Shown piece after piece: positions 1 through 17,330 of a stretch of 64,000 bases of DNA. The first letter of the stretch is position 1, and each line of letters begins with the position of its first letter. The notes under the pieces were generated by a model. It saw nothing but the letters and a program-made list of their open reading frames with translations. It did not search any database and had not been told where the DNA came from. This stretch comes from Piper betle. Lineage: Eukaryota; Streptophyta; Magnoliopsida; Piperales; Piperaceae. The translations under genes and the position numbers were made by a program. Location: assembly GCA_033002965.1 (NCBI GenBank), contig JAURVB010013505.1:1-64000 (forward strand), in the 5' to 3' direction.

Positions 1-2583
1 CATGTTGATTACAACATAGATACATGGTATATTGATTCAGGTGCTTCATTTCATTGTACTTCTCACAAAGAATGGTTTTGTGATTTTGTCAAGAGTGATT
101 GTGGATATGTAACAATTGGCAATGGTCAGAAGTGCAGAATTGAAGGTAAAGGAGTAATTCATTTGAAGATGCATGATGAAGGTAAACTAATTCTCAAGGA
201 GGTCTGGTATATACCTGAATTAAAGAAAAATCTTATATCTGTTAACAAGCTGGACCAAGAGGGCTATAGGATCACATTCGAAAACAATCCGTGGAAGATC
301 TGTAAAGGAGCATTGGTGGTGATCAAGGGGAAGGTAGTGGGTACACTTTACCCATTGTCTACCAAGGTAGATCAGTTTGTTTCTTTGGCAGCTGAGAAGA
401 ATGACATAACAACGTTATGGCATAGAAGGCTTGGTCACTTGAGCGAGAGTGGGATGAGGATCTTACATTCCAAGAAGGTTTTGACAGGTATAATTGATTC
501 TAACATTGGTTTTTGTGAAGACTGTATTTTAGGCAAACAGAAACGGGTCAGCTTTACAAAGGGTGGGCGAGAGATGAAATCCAAAAGGTTGGAGTTGGTT
601 CATACGGATGTTTGGGGACCAGCCCATGATATATCTTTTGGAGGTAATCTCTATTTTGTTACCTTCATTGATGATTTTAGTAGGAAGATATGGATCTATA
701 CTATTAAGAAAAAATCAGATGTCTTTAACATTTTCAAGATGTGGAAAGCCCGAGTTGAGAATGGAACAGGTTTAAGACTGAAATGTCTTTTATCGGATAA
801 TGGTGGAGAATATTGCAATAAGGTGTTTGACTCCTATTGTGAACAACGGGGAATTAAAAGGATCAAGATAGTGCCAAGGACACCACAACAGAATGGGGTG
901 GCAGAGAGAATGAACAGGACTATCCTAGAGCGAGCGAGAAGCATGAGGGTTCATGTTGGACTCCCTTTGCATCTTTAAGGTGCCACAATGGATACAACTG
1001 TCTATCATATAAACCGAAGTCCATCAAGCGCCTTAGACAGAAAAATACTGAAAGAGGTATGGTCTGGTAAGAAAGTTGACTACTCTTTTCTTAAAATCTT
1101 TGGTTGTATTGCATATACACATGTTGATAGGGAATCAAGAAGAAGCTTGATACAAAGTCCTACAAATGTGTATTTCTTGGATATGGAGGTGATGAGTATG
1201 GTTACCAGATGTGGGATTTCGAGAACAACAAGGTGTTTCGAAGTCGAGATGTTGTATTCAATGAAGAGTGCATCTACAAAGACATGAAAGAAGGAAAGAA
1301 TGAGGAGTTAAAAGAAAAAGAGTATATGGAGCTTGATGAGACAGATCGCCAAGTGCTAAAAATCAAGGATTTGTTTCAAGTGATGAGGAACAATTATCTT
1401 CTGAAGAGACCGAACAAGAAGGTGAGTCACAGGTTAATCAACCAAATGATGATGAATCAGATTCTGAATATTCTGATACACAAGTTCAAATTGATGACTC
1501 AGAGCCACCGCAAGAGATAGTTGTTGTTCATGAACCAAGGTGGAGCACAAGGGTTAGAAAGCCTACTCAGAAATTAAATTTAATTGTACAACATCTTTTG
1601 TATACGGATGCAGGAGAATCGAAGTCCTATGATAAAGCCATGAGTGACAAAGCTCATCTTAAGTGGGAGTTGGCCATGAAGGATGAGATGTCATCGTTGG
1701 AAAAGAATCATACATAGGAGTTGGTGAGGTTGCCACAAAAAATGAGGGTTCTACAAAACAAGTGGATCTATCGGATCAAGTCTGAAGCCGGTGGTGTACA
1801 AAGGTATAAGGCACGACTTGTGGTGAAAGGTTTTGGTCAAAGAGAAGGGATTGATTTTCATGATATATTTGCACCTGTTGTATAAATGACTTCTATTAGA
1901 ATTATTTTGAGTATTGTGGCTGTAAAGGGGTTGTATTTAGAGCAGCTTGATGTAAATACAGCTTTCCTTCATGGTTATTTGGAGGAAATTTATATGGAAC
2001 AACCAAAAGGATTTGAAGTCAAAGGTAAAGAAAATATGGTGTGCAAATTGAAGAGGAGTCTATATGGACTCAAACAAGCACTAAGACAGTGGTATTTGAA
2101 ATTTGACAAGTTTATGTTGGATAATGAATTTACTAGGAGCAATTTGGACCACTGTGTATATCTACAAAAGTTTAATGATGGTGATTACATTATTTTAACT
2201 TTGTATATAGATGACATGTTTGTTGCAAGGACTTGTATGGAGAAAATTGTTAGTCTCAAGATGAGGTTAGCCAAGAGTATTTCCATGAAGGATTTGGGTG
2301 AAGCAAAACAACTTCTTGGGATGCAAATTACTCGAGACAAGAAGAACAAGAAGTTGTGGTTATCTCAAAAAGGGTATGTGAAGAAAATTCTTGAGAGATT
2401 CAACATGAATGAATCCAAGCCAGTGACTACTACTTTGGGTAGTTTCTAATTGTCTAAAGAACAAAGTGCTAAGAGTGAGGAGGATAAAGCTCATATGAAA
2501 AAGGTGCCGTATGCTTCAGCTATTGGAAGTCTTATGTATGCTATGGTGAGTACAAGATCAGATATTGCACATGTAGTGGGAGT
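1..2583 (+). mobile_element. Ty1/copia retrotransposon, 5' part (protease, integrase, start of reverse transcriptase); degenerate
   Basis: The translation from base 1 reads in copia order: aspartic protease (IDSGASFH near 31-54), GAG-pre-integrase zinc motif (HRRLGH ... CEDCILGKQ, about 421-540), integrase core with HTDVWGP, DNGGEY and QQNGVAERMN (600-920), then reverse transcriptase with DVNTAFLHGYLEE (about 1950) and the YIDDM box (about 2206). The frame is broken: a stop at 976-978, frame changes after 1170, a TAG at 1716 where the flanking frame continues, and TAA at 1883. The copy is therefore non-autonomous. Its 5' LTR and gag lie outside the window. The coding stretch is cut at 2583 by another element and resumes at 5600. 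Confidence 0.95.
2579..2583. repeat. Target-site duplication GGAGT, left copy
   Basis: GGAGT at 2579-2583 is repeated at 5600-5604, flanking the inserted element exactly. Removing the insert and one copy restores the copia reading (DIAHVVGV followed by VSRFMMNPGKEQWEAVKW), which confirms both borders. Confidence 0.9.
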
Positions 2584-5500
2584 TATAACACTCCAAATCC
2601 GGTTCACGCTCATGAACCGAACCTACATGTTACAGGCCTCGGTTAGGTCGGCTAACCCGAACCCAACTCGTGCGGATCTAATCTCAGCGTCTTAAGATAA
2701 AGATATAACTCTCAATGCATGGATGAATGCACAAATCCTAACATGATACTACATGATGACATGCAAATCACAGTACACATCAAGACAATCCCGATAAAAT
2801 TAATAAAAATTTTGAAATATAACGGACAAGAGTTTCCCCTAAAAATGTAATTAGGGGCCACCTTGTCAATATACATATGCAAACATATATATATATATAT
2901 AACTATTTATCAAATAATATAATTCATACAAAATACAAAATCTAACGTGTTGTAGCTCATTCTAGAACTTGGGTCTCAACCCACCATGCTTCCATTGCCC
3001 AATCTATTTCTGTTTACATCATCTCATCATCTTTTAGCACTTAATTATGTCCTATCATCATATCTTAAGCATTAATCACATCATATCATGTCTCAGCATT
3101 TCACGTCATTCTCAAGATAATAACATCATAACAAAATATTAATTACTCTATCGACTGACATGTGTGCAAATGACATCATTACTCCTCCATCCAAGCTGGC
3201 TCCTCCAACTCGTAATTGTTACCTACATATAGTATAAAAACACGTCACTAACAAGTGTTACTGGTCCAGAAAATAAAATAACTATAACAAGCTGGCTATA
3301 AGAGCAAACTCTCATATGAAAGAAAACATCATATACTCCATGTGAACACTCTGAAGGGCACTACTGAGGAGCCACTAGGTTGCAGACCCGGTAGCATCCC
3401 GAACTTACTGATCTGCTGCTGGTACTGTGCTGCTCTAGGCACTTCTTTTTCAGTACTTCACGTAAAACTTTATCATAAGCCCTCTCCTTACCTCCATATT
3501 TCTCCTAGCCTTGAGCACGAAGGCCGAGTACTCTCAGGCAGTCGCCTTTAATACCCTTTGAACCATAAGTCCAGACATGCGCTGTACTAAATAGTACCTG
3601 TAAACCTCCACGTTCTCCGGGTGTGAGGAACTCAAACGCGGAGTTGTCAGGATCCCTCGGGAATGGAATAATCCGCTAGCACTAATCCAGAGCCCGCTTT
3701 GGCTATCACGGCATCCGCTCATGGTACGTGCAGTCGGTTTCTCCATCTCTTGTCTCACTGAAAACGCGAAAACTACATATATATATGGCAAGGTAAGGAT
3801 TTATATAATAGGCCCGAAGGCAACTTGTGGTGGATTTTGTTTTCGAAATCATCCTCGAGGGGTTATTAACCCGGAAATCTGTTCGGCTAGATGACCCGAG
3901 TTAAGTGGGATCCAATAAAATGCCACTTAACCCGTCCTGCAAATGATAAGATAAGCATACAATAGAAAGACATAAAACAGAGTCGAGTCCTAAACGGACT
4001 CCAAACGTGTCATCGCGCCTAGGCAGCGAGCTCCTACTCCGTACCTACACATCAAAACTAAATACTAACGCCTGCTAACTAAATGATGAATCAAACTCGT
4101 TATGATCAAACACACTCACAATACAATATCTACCATAACAATCAACAATTATATAATAATAAGTATGAAAGAAATTCTAATTCCTATTCATACCAATCTT
4201 ATCGTGTTTTTCTAAGTTATGTCGTAATCACTTATCATGCTCTCATTAGATCACTTACTATTCATTCGCAATTACTCAAATCATACAATCATCCCTTCAC
4301 TCATAATTAGGCATTACTCATAATTAGGCATTACTCATAACAGTTAATCAAATCTAGCATATTGTGCTAACATTCATCATGACAACTACTCAATTCTAAC
4401 ATGTTATGCTAACAATCATCTAAATTTTAAATAATCAAATTGGACGTAATTATACCTCACATAGTCGGCAATCAGTGACGGCTAGGGTTCCGTCGTGTGT
4501 CTTGGAGCTTAAATTCGGCGCTCATCGGCATCTGAAGCTTGATTGGGATCGACTGGGTGAGCCCCGTTGAAGATCCGGTGAATTCAGGCGAATTCTAGAA
4601 ATTTCGGTTTTTCGACGGTTTTAGCAGTTTTCCGGCAGCTTCCGACGGTTTTTCGGCGACAGTCGCCGGCGGCGTCTACTAGCTGGAAAGTGGTCGTGTT
4701 GGGTACCCTTGGAATTGGCTCGGCGAGCCCGACTCATCTACGAGGTCGACACGGCAACGGAGGGCGGCTCGCCGAAACGATAAACGAGCCGGCTGTGATG
4801 GTGGCTAGATCCGGCCGGCCACGGCGGCGATGGCCTCCGTTCTGGTCGGGGAAGGTCGCTGGAGGGCTGAGGGTGCTGAGGCGACCGACCGACCGTGGCG
4901 GCGCCGGTCGCCGGCGGTAGAATTGGCGACAGAAGCGCAATGCAGGCGCGGCGTCGCGGCGTGGCTTCCTCGTGTCGCGGCGGCCCGATTGGGGCCGGAC
5001 ATAGTCGGGCAGCATGGCGACGTTGTCGTAGGGCTAGGCGGCGACGATCGGCGGCCGGGCGGGCATCCACGGCAGCGGCGGCGACGCGCACAGTGGCGGC
5101 GCGTCGAGGTAAGGGTCGGGGAAGAAGGCATGGGGGAGAAAAAGACTCGATGGCAAACTCGTAAATATTACTTGACTCGTCTCTGACTAGAATCAAAAAT
5201 AATATTTAAGTCGTAGAAAATTCCAAAAAAATTGGAAAAAAATCCCATAAAATCAAACAACACCAAAACATCGTAATGATATGCTCTAGAACTATCAACC
5301 CACCCAAAATGCCCGTAACGCGCCCTAACGCGGTAAACGGCCTAAAACTAATTCTACGATCCATTATATATCATAATAAAAAAATAAACTGCATACTCTC
5401 ATATATTCTGATAACTCATTCTTTTCTGTTGTGTTCGTGACGTTATCATCATATATTTAGGTACACATGACCCTCATGGCTCATACATGAGACCGGCGTC

Positions 5501-5599
5501 GGTTCAGTACACATGTTCTAAAACTGACTCGACTCGAAAATAACGGTCGAACCGACCGGTTTTGAATATAAAACCCTGACTCGAATTGCGGGTTTTACA
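2584..5599 (+). mobile_element. 3,016-bp non-coding insertion, solo LTR or large non-autonomous LTR element, nested in the copia copy
   Basis: The insert begins TATAACACTCC (probably from TGTAACACTCC) and ends GGGTTTTACA, the TG..CA-type ends of plant Ty3/gypsy LTRs, and is bordered by the GGAGT duplication. No retroelement protein can be read in any frame. A GC-rich island at about 4480-5130 makes several spurious open frames on both strands. There is no primer-binding site or second LTR inside, so a solo LTR of a long-LTR gypsy family fits best; a LARD-type element is possible. A related but diverged copy starts at 21264 and shares the same block order: start, TTACTGGTCCAG-like block, CTAGGGTT block, GC island. 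Confidence 0.8.
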
Positions 5600-6229
5600 G
5601 GAGTAGTGAGCAGATTCATGATGAACCCAGGAAAAGAACAATGGGAGGCAGTGAAATGGATTTTCAGGTACTTGAAAGGAACTTCTAATTACTGCTTGTG
5701 TTTTGGGGGTGATAATATTGATGTGCAAGGTTATGTGGACTCGGAGCATGCTAGAAATAGAGATAATGGCAGGAGTACATCCGGATACATCTTTACAGTT
5801 GGTGGAACAGTGGCGAGTTAGGTTTCTAAATTGCAAAAGATAGTTGCTCTGTCTTCAACTGAGGCTGAATATGTGGTTGCTACAGAAGCTAGCAAAGAAT
5901 ATATTTGGATTAAAACTTTAATGAATGAGGTAGGTTTTAATAAGGTTGATTGCAGGTTGTACAGTGATAGTCAAAGTGCAATCCATTTAGCCAAGAACTC
6001 GGCATTTCATTCTAGGACCAAACATATTTGGTTAAGGTATCATTTTATCAAATCTTTATTAGAAGAACGTAAATTGAAGTTGGAGAAGATAGATGGAAAA
6101 ATAATCCGGCGGATATGTTGACTAAACCGGTGGATGAAAAAAACTTTGGTGAACTTGCATTAATATGCGGGTGGACTCATGTAACGAACAAGTGGAAGAA
6201 GAGTTTGGACTGGACTCCAAGTGAGAGAT
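5600..6229 (+). mobile_element. Ty1/copia retrotransposon, 3' part (RNase H), continuing the element cut at 2583
   Basis: After the insertion the frame continues as the end of copia reverse transcriptase and RNase H: SRFMMNPGKEQWEAVKW, YVDSEHARNRDNGRSTSGY and IVALSSTEAEYVVATEASKE, then LYSDSQSAIHLAKNS and TKHIWLRYHFI. A TAG at 5819-5821 interrupts the frame and the last residues run into a stop near 6121. A purine-rich tract (AAGTGAGAGA) directly precedes the 3' LTR at 6230, the usual place for the polypurine tract. The copy is dead as a coding element. Confidence 0.93.
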
Positions 6230-6757
6230 TGTTAATATGTGTAATTGTATTAATGATATATAGCTCATTGTCACACTCGGAATACTAAAGAAATCTTGGA
6301 ATTTCTATAGAGATTGAAGGGTCTTAAAGCTTTTCTATAAATTGAGCTTCATTTGCCTTATTCTTAGGGGGCAATACAAGTAGAAGGCAAGACAAGCAGA
6401 AAAAAAAACAAGAAAAACGAGAGAGATATATATAGTGAGAAAAAAGAGGGAAAAATATTTACGAGTTTATTTTATACGGAATATTGAGAGAGAGTGAAAT
6501 CTTGTAATCTCAATAGTATAGGGTGTGTGAGTAATTTTCTTGTACATCTCTTTATATATTTGATGACTGTAATCTTTGATTGAAGTAGTAAATTGTTCGT
6601 TGTTGCCCGTGATTTTTTACTCTCGATTGAAGGTGAGTTTTTTACGTTAAATCTCTACCCTTTTGTAATTTTGTTTTATCTTATTTCTTAGGTCTTATTT
6701 TCCCATTATTTTTTATTTATTGTGGTTGATCTCCCATTTTGGAGATTTTTCTCAACG
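6230..6757 (+). repeat. Copia 3' LTR
   Basis: The LTR starts TGTTAATATG right after the polypurine tract and ends near TTCTCAACG at 6757. The end is set by comparison with a second LTR of the same family at 40861-41296, which is similar over its whole length (shared AAGAAATCTTGGAAT, TTCATTTGCCT, TTGTACA-CTCT and TCTCAACG blocks). The last bases are approximate because the 5' LTR is outside the window. Confidence 0.75.
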
Positions 6758-7213
6758 GTACAATCTTCTATTTATCGTATCAAAAAATAAGTATAAAAAT
6801 GATTATAATCTCCTAATAAATTTACACTCGATAGCTTGGTCGTTGAGATTTAATTGATAATAATTTTTACCGTAGACTCAAATTAATAATAATTTTTATT
6901 ATAAGCTCAACCCGGAATTAAAAAGAAGTTAAGTTGGGCTCCTTTCGGACTCGGGGAACAGGTGAGTCCGCCTACTCACCGGAATAACATTGTTAAACAT
7001 TCACACACCTAACAACAGAGAGGGCGAGCGAGTCATTTTCAAGATTGCAAAAATAAAAAATAATAAAATAATAAAAAAACCCGAGAACGCAAAAAAAAAA
7101 AAAAAAGCTGCCTCTTTTCTACTCTCCTGCCCGCCTACTTGCAGCGGCGAAGCTGTCGTACGCCGGCCGTTGTAGTCGCCACTGGCATACGTCTCCAAAC
7201 CCTAGCCACCGCC
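6758..7213 (+). promoter_or_regulatory. Intergenic stretch and 5' leader of the RH30-like helicase
   Basis: AT-rich sequence between the copia LTR and the helicase start codon. It holds an A-rich tract (about 7088-7106) followed by a short C/T-rich leader. No other gene and no clear TATA box were recognised. Confidence 0.4.
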
Positions 7214-11592
<4,379 letters not shown>

Positions 11593-13670
11593 GTGCTTAA
11601 TCAATCTATGCAAATCAATTTATGCACTAGTATTCTTCCGGATTGGTTTATGGGCCATGGGAGCGTGAGATTTGTGATTGGTATTATACGACCATTACGT
11701 GTAAAAAAGTCATTTAGATTGTGGTTGACAATGCAATACTTGGAACTTGGAAGTGATTTTGTTTGAGTGTAAAGGAGAGCATCTAGTTCTTTATTTGCTT
11801 GATGTTCGTGGTGCTAAAAATCTAAATGGTTCCTATGAATACTATTTAAGCCATTGGAGTTTACTGGTCATTTTTTCATATGTTAGTAAGGCATCATGAC
11901 TTTGGTAAGCCCCAAAATTACGACATTACCTTGCTAAGCATCATTATGAGAAGAGTGAAACTTCAATTCATATCGCGCTGCTCCTATTTGATAGTAGGTG
12001 ACGGACTTTATCACAAAGCGTGCAAATTTCAACGCCAATTAAGGCTTGTCCACACATCTGATGACGTTCTCATTGTCTCTTACATCACCCACTACTGCAG
12101 TTTATTAATTGTTCTATGTATGCAGTTTTAACTGGGTGTCATTATCTATTGTGGGTGTTCAAAATATAAACCGACGAGAGTATGTGAAAGAAGGTGCGTA
12201 TTGTCGTCAGCTTTAGTGTATCAATCTAGCCACGTGGTAGTTTATTATTGAATTTTGTTTATTAATTGTGGCGTGGTGGTTGCTTAATTAGATTGATAGA
12301 ATAATATATAAGTGCACTTTTTTGAAATTTCTAAGTGTTTGGATGGTAAGAAAATTTCGGAATCATATGATTACTTCGGATATATATATATATAGGAGGG
12401 GAATTTTTATTCAGGTTTTTTTCTCAAACGTAATAGTAAAAGGCAATGAAGTAGTTGCTAGCAAAACACATTGATGTAGTTGCTAGCAAAACTGACGTAA
12501 TTTATATTCGTTTGGAACGAGAAGCTGGAGAAATTATTCGTCGAGAAGCCATTCTTGATGCCCATTGTAAGCTTTGTGGAATCATTATAATGTGACGTCA
12601 CATTGAATTTTTGTTTTGGTCTTTCCCCTCCGACGATTTTGCAAGGAGATTCAAGTGACATCTCTATTTTATGCATAGATCCATTAATCCAAATAGTAGG
12701 TTACACTTAATCTCTCTGTCTTGATGCTGCAAGCATTTTAATTTTTTGAACAGATTATCAAATATATAATAACTAGATTTGGTAAGTTATTTCTCTTTAA
12801 AATTGATTATAGTGTTGATTAAAAGTGAATTTCAAATTTCAAAAAATAATATGACATCATTAAAATAATAACCGTCACCATAACCCATTCCCAGTGAGCG
12901 TGGATGAGAGTCATGAAGGACATTTAAGAATCCCTATCTTTTAAGTATATGATCGGTTAAAGACCCGGAGTATTACTTTAAATTTATTATTAATACACAA
13001 AAATTAAATTTTAAGAATATGATTAATTATTATTTTTAATAACTATTTAACTGTTGACAAGAATATTCATTTTTAAGATGTAATATTGATATACAAATAT
13101 TAAAATAAAGTAAATTTTATGGAAAAAACAAATAATAATCGTAATTAAAGAGGTATTAATAAATAAAATATTTTAATTTGATTAAAATATTGGTATTTAA
13201 AATAATTTTTTTATTTTTTAAAGATATTTAATTTGAATAGAATTATATTCTAAATTCTTAATAATAAATAATAATTAAATAAAATTTTAGATTATATAAA
13301 AATTCTATACTAAAAATATGTGAAAATCATGGATTATATTTTAAAAATTTTAATAATAAAAATTTTGAATTAAATAAATATTGACGGATCTATCTATCCG
13401 GTGGTTCGATTAAATTATAACTAAAAAAGGGTTGAAGAAGGAGGTAAAAAAAATGTTTCAAGGTCTTTCATACGAGGTAAGGGGGCTGATTTCTAAAAGG
13501 AGCTCCTGGTTAAAGCGAGGCAGAAACCCATTTGCTCTGCTGAGGCTCTCTGATACACATGCTATTTATTTATTACACATCACCTCCACCTCCGTCCTTA
13601 ACCCTTTACAGCGCTTCAAACATGGAAAGCGATCACGGACGGCAGGTACTCCTCATCACATACACAAATT
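11593..13670. other. AT-rich intergenic DNA, no gene seen
   Basis: The first few hundred bases are probably the helicase 3' UTR. The rest is strongly AT-rich, especially 12960-13400, with a short (TA)n run near 12381. Open frames here are short and resemble no known protein. Confidence 0.5.
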
Positions 13671-13671
13671 T

Positions 13672-14872
13672 AATCGGAATCGAAATTAGAATCGAAATCG
13701 GTTTTTGAGGGAGTCAAAATCAGAATTAAAATCAGTCTAAATCAGACAAGAATCGGTTTAGTTTAATCGGTACAAATTACTTATATATAAAAATTTAACA
13801 ACTCAATATAAATACCTAAAATACATAAATTTTACTGGTTCAGCAACAAGCATACTTACAATCCTCAAAATGAAAATGAACCATAAATCAGAAATTTGTA
13901 AACGTTCATTAAATAAAAATCGAGATTTGCACAACACAACAATTTGTATAGCACACAATCAATCTTCCATGTGAAAATTTTTTCACAGCTCAAACAATTT
14001 GGACGCATGAAAAAAATAAAAAAATTCGCACAGCTCAAGCAATTTGGACGTATGAACAAAATTGTGTTGTGTAAATTTGCATAGCTCAGCCATATTTGCA
14101 CAGCAATAGCATTTGAAAATTTTTTGCACAGTACAACACAATTTTTGCACAAAAAAATTTAACATACGAATTTGCACAACACATAACAATTTGTGAAAAA
14201 TTTGACCTACAAATTTGCACAACACATATACATTTGCACAACACATATCATAAAATTTGACATATAAATTTGATCATGAATCCCAAATCAGTAATGAAAA
14301 AAAATTTGTGAAGCCTAGCTAATAATTTGCACATTCGGTCAGAGCTGAGGTGAATTCGTTCCAACTTTGTGAAGCACGACCAAAAATTTATGAAGTATAA
14401 CCAATAATTTGCCGATTCGATTTCAACAAAAAACCCAACTTTACACGAATCGGTCAGAGTTAAGGTCGGCAGCCAGGTCGACGACGAGTCTCACACCCAC
14501 TGCATTGTCGGCTAGCCATATGACAGAGGCGAGGTTGCAAGGGCAGAGACGAGGTCGGCAACTTGATCAGAGTTGAGGTCGGAATCGAAGAAGCACAATG
14601 GAGGGCAGAAATGCGGCGACGGAGTGGGGGAGACGGGTTAACGTTAGGGTTTTAGAATCAAAATTTTAATTTTACCCATACTTAAATAATTTAATAAATA
14701 TCATACCTAAAGTATCTTAATAATTTATCCAAAAAAATCAATTCTTCTCGATTTATCCCGATTCTGAATCGAATTTAACTCGGTGAGAATCGGATAAATC
14801 GACCGAATTAGACTGATTCGGCCCCAAAATCAGAACAACCCACCGGTAATCCAATTCAAATCAGCCGACTGT
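13672..14872. mobile_element. Degenerate non-autonomous hAT-like element, same family as 17331-18239
   Basis: Both ends are rich in AATCGG/CCGATT words in opposite orientations (AATCGGAATCG at the left, many CCGATT-like words at the right), and the body shares blocks with the 17331 element: TACCCATACTTAAATAATTTAATAAA against TACCCATGCTTAAATAATTTAATAAA at the right, and AAGAATCGGTT(T/C)AGTT at the left. The middle has tandem-like repeats of TTTGCACA(A/G)C words (13920-14240). Termini are eroded and no target duplication was found, so the borders are approximate. Confidence 0.6.
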
Positions 14873-15252
14873 AGAATCCACCTGTGCATCACTGCTCCAA
14901 ATTTCCAATTTCTTTCCACCACCCCTTTCTTTATCGTAAATAGGAGTAATAAGATGGGTAAAAAACAAAAAGGTGTTTAAAGCGATGCGAGGAAGAGGGT
15001 TTGGCACTTTGGTGGGTGATGAGCCCAGCACGGCACCGCAAGCAAAGCATCGATCGACCGATCCGAAGGCGCAGGACCACTGACACTGCCCGTACACTCC
15101 ACACTGCTAAATCTATTGCCCAAATCAATTGAGGAGGAAGATCGTAGTCGATACATCTTCCTCTTCCTCAATCCTCACCACCGAAGAAGCAAACCACCTC
15201 ATCAACTTAGTATCTCTAATCTGCCAAAAAAGCTCCCATCAGCTCTTCCCGA

Positions 15253-15798
15253 ATGGCCGACCTCTTGAGGAAGCGGCGGACGTGGGTCTGCCTCTTCCTA
15301 CTCGCCTACGCCTTCCTCCTCTCCTCCTCCTGGAACCTCCTCCGCTCCATCCTCTCCTGGTACCGCTCGACCGCCGCCTCCCCTTGGCCGGCGCTCTACG
15401 CCTCCGTCCTCTTCGGCGCCCTCTTCGGCCTGCTGTCCATGGCCGCCGCCCTCGCCGTGGCCGTCCCCGCCACCCTAGTCACCTGGATTACCGTCCTCGT
15501 CCTCCTCACCTTCGCCGGCCGTCCCCGCAAGTCGCTGGTTCTGGAGGGCCGCCGCATCACCGGCGACATCCTCGGCGTGGTGCTCCGCATCGTGGTCAAG
15601 GAAGGGAACCTCGTCGCCGCCGCCTGTGCCGTCGTTAGCTTCGTCGCTCTCCCTCCGCCGCCGCCCCGACGATCCGGCCGTCGCCCCCTAAACCCAATAT
15701 TGCGGGTGAAAGTGTCAGATTCACCCGCGGGTAAAAATAAAAATAAAAAATGGCGGCGGTTAAAAACTGGGTGCTACGACGGGGCAAAGTGGGAATGA
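15253..15798 (+). CDS. Small hydrophobic plant protein, unknown function (3-4 predicted membrane segments)
   Basis: The 181-codon frame begins MADLLRKRRTWVCLFLLAYA. Hydrophobic segments are visible at about residues 10-30, 46-62, 63-88 and 119-132, separated by a basic loop (GRPRKSLVLEGRRITGD), so an integral membrane protein is likely. GC content is far above the surrounding DNA, as is common in short single-exon plant genes. The last 45 or so residues (proline run, then Lys/Arg-rich) look unlike the conserved part; a missed intron or a frame break near 15650 may have added them. I do not recognise a named family and give no function. The start was chosen because it is the first ATG and gives a positively charged N-terminus before the first membrane segment. 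Confidence 0.6.
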   Translation: MADLLRKRRTWVCLFLLAYAFLLSSSWNLLRSILSWYRSTAASPWPALYASVLFGALFGLLSMAAALAVAVPATLVTWITVLVLLTFAGRPRKSLVLEGRRITGDILGVVLRIVVKEGNLVAAACAVVSFVALPPPPPRRSGRRPLNPILRVKVSDSPAGKNKNKKWRRLKTGCYDGAKWE

Positions 15799-17322
15799 AA
15801 ATATCTTTCAAGCTGGTCCGAGTCGTACAGATTTTTGTGTGGCTCGAGGGATATTGTCTTGGGTTATGGGAGGTGGCCGGGTTGGTGAAGCGTGGACAGG
15901 GATCATGTAGCTTATTTTGGTTTTGTTTTGATTAAGGCAGCTTTACTAATCTAATGTAACCTTATTATGACTTTCATTTATTTTTGTCACATTTCATGTT
16001 CTTCTGTTTTTCCTAGGGCTTGCAACTTGCCCTACTTGTTAAGGCCTGAGCTTTAAGGTATGATTGGTTTAGCTTGGTAGAAATTATTTAAAATATATAA
16101 AAATTAAAGTGGTAAAATTAGATTCAAATACACAAAAAAAGGGGTCCAATTCCTTCTTGCACTTTAACTTTTTTATGCCATCACAAATTGGATTCAGTCT
16201 AAAAACAACGAATACAATGCGGAAGATCAATGTACAAATGTATCAGAAAATTAAGATGACCTGCATCTTGTTTGAATCGAAGATTAATGTGGCTTTCTTT
16301 TCAAGAAATGGAACTTTATTAAGATCGAGAAGTACAAGGAGTGGTAGTGCTCTTCTTAAAATCTTGAACTCGTCTTGGAATAAAGAGCAGGAAAAAAAAA
16401 CATTGAGGTACACAGTTAACATACACATTGGATCTGATCCAAATGTTGCACAAACACATTCAATAAAGGGAATGATTTTGCCACTATAATATGTATTAAC
16501 AAGAAAGGATTTTGCACTTCAACATAATTGTTGGAGAGGAGAAATGTTGAATTAGAAACGTGTACCTTATCGCAATTGGCAACAAATACGATCAGTTTAT
16601 GATTCACCAAGCAGATAAAAAATTCAACCATGTCGGAGAGAGTTTTGAAGCAGAACATAGGTTTCCAAACCCAGTACTCATTTCATAAGAGAACTTCATG
16701 TTATACCCCATGTCCATTTTGTAAAGGACCAAAGAAGGCCAATTCGTCAACCAAGCAGTTTTGGCCATATTTAATACAATTAACATAGAAACATCAAGGT
16801 TGAGCATAAGTGTGCTTTTTGTGATAAAGAAGTTGAATCTGCATTACATGCCCTCTAGCTTCCTCTTTGTGGTTTGCTTTTCTCGGTTTAAGAACAGAGT
16901 ATTGGAGAGTTGTTTATGTTCATCAAATGTTAAGGCAAGTGTTTCAGTGGAGTTTGAACCATGAGTCTTCATTTCAACACTTTCTTCTAGTGGTGTGCTT
17001 ACTTTACTTTTCTTGATATTTTAGGATGCCGATGTAAATTTGCAGGAGTTGATGAAAACAGTCCATGCTCGATTGATAGGCTGTTACGGTGTTCGTTCTG
17101 CTCCTACTTGTCATCCTCTAGACGTGGGACCGTTTGTCGATTGTTCTCTCATAATTCTTCTTCTCTACCAGATAGATTGACCACGTCCAACTTATGTTGC
17201 TCTGTGATTGACTGGGAGGCTGAGGGCAAGCTGGAAGTTTTAATACAAGCTATTGATTTTATAGTACAACACACTTGTGTCCCATAGTTATGTATAACGA
17301 CTACTGAAATGTGGTTGATTGT
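15799..17322. other. Intergenic DNA, no gene recognised
   Basis: This stretch has moderate AT content and only short unconvincing open frames on both strands. The first part may be 3' UTR of the upstream membrane-protein gene. No repeat borders or RNA genes were seen. Confidence 0.4.
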
Positions 17323-17330
17323 GTTAATGT

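Noticed and set aside
4690..5196. Several overlapping open frames on both strands, up to 152 codons
   Set aside because: They lie in a GC-rich island of a solo-LTR-like element, are Arg/Ala/Pro-rich in every frame, and have no family resemblance. Stop-free frames are expected from GC content alone.
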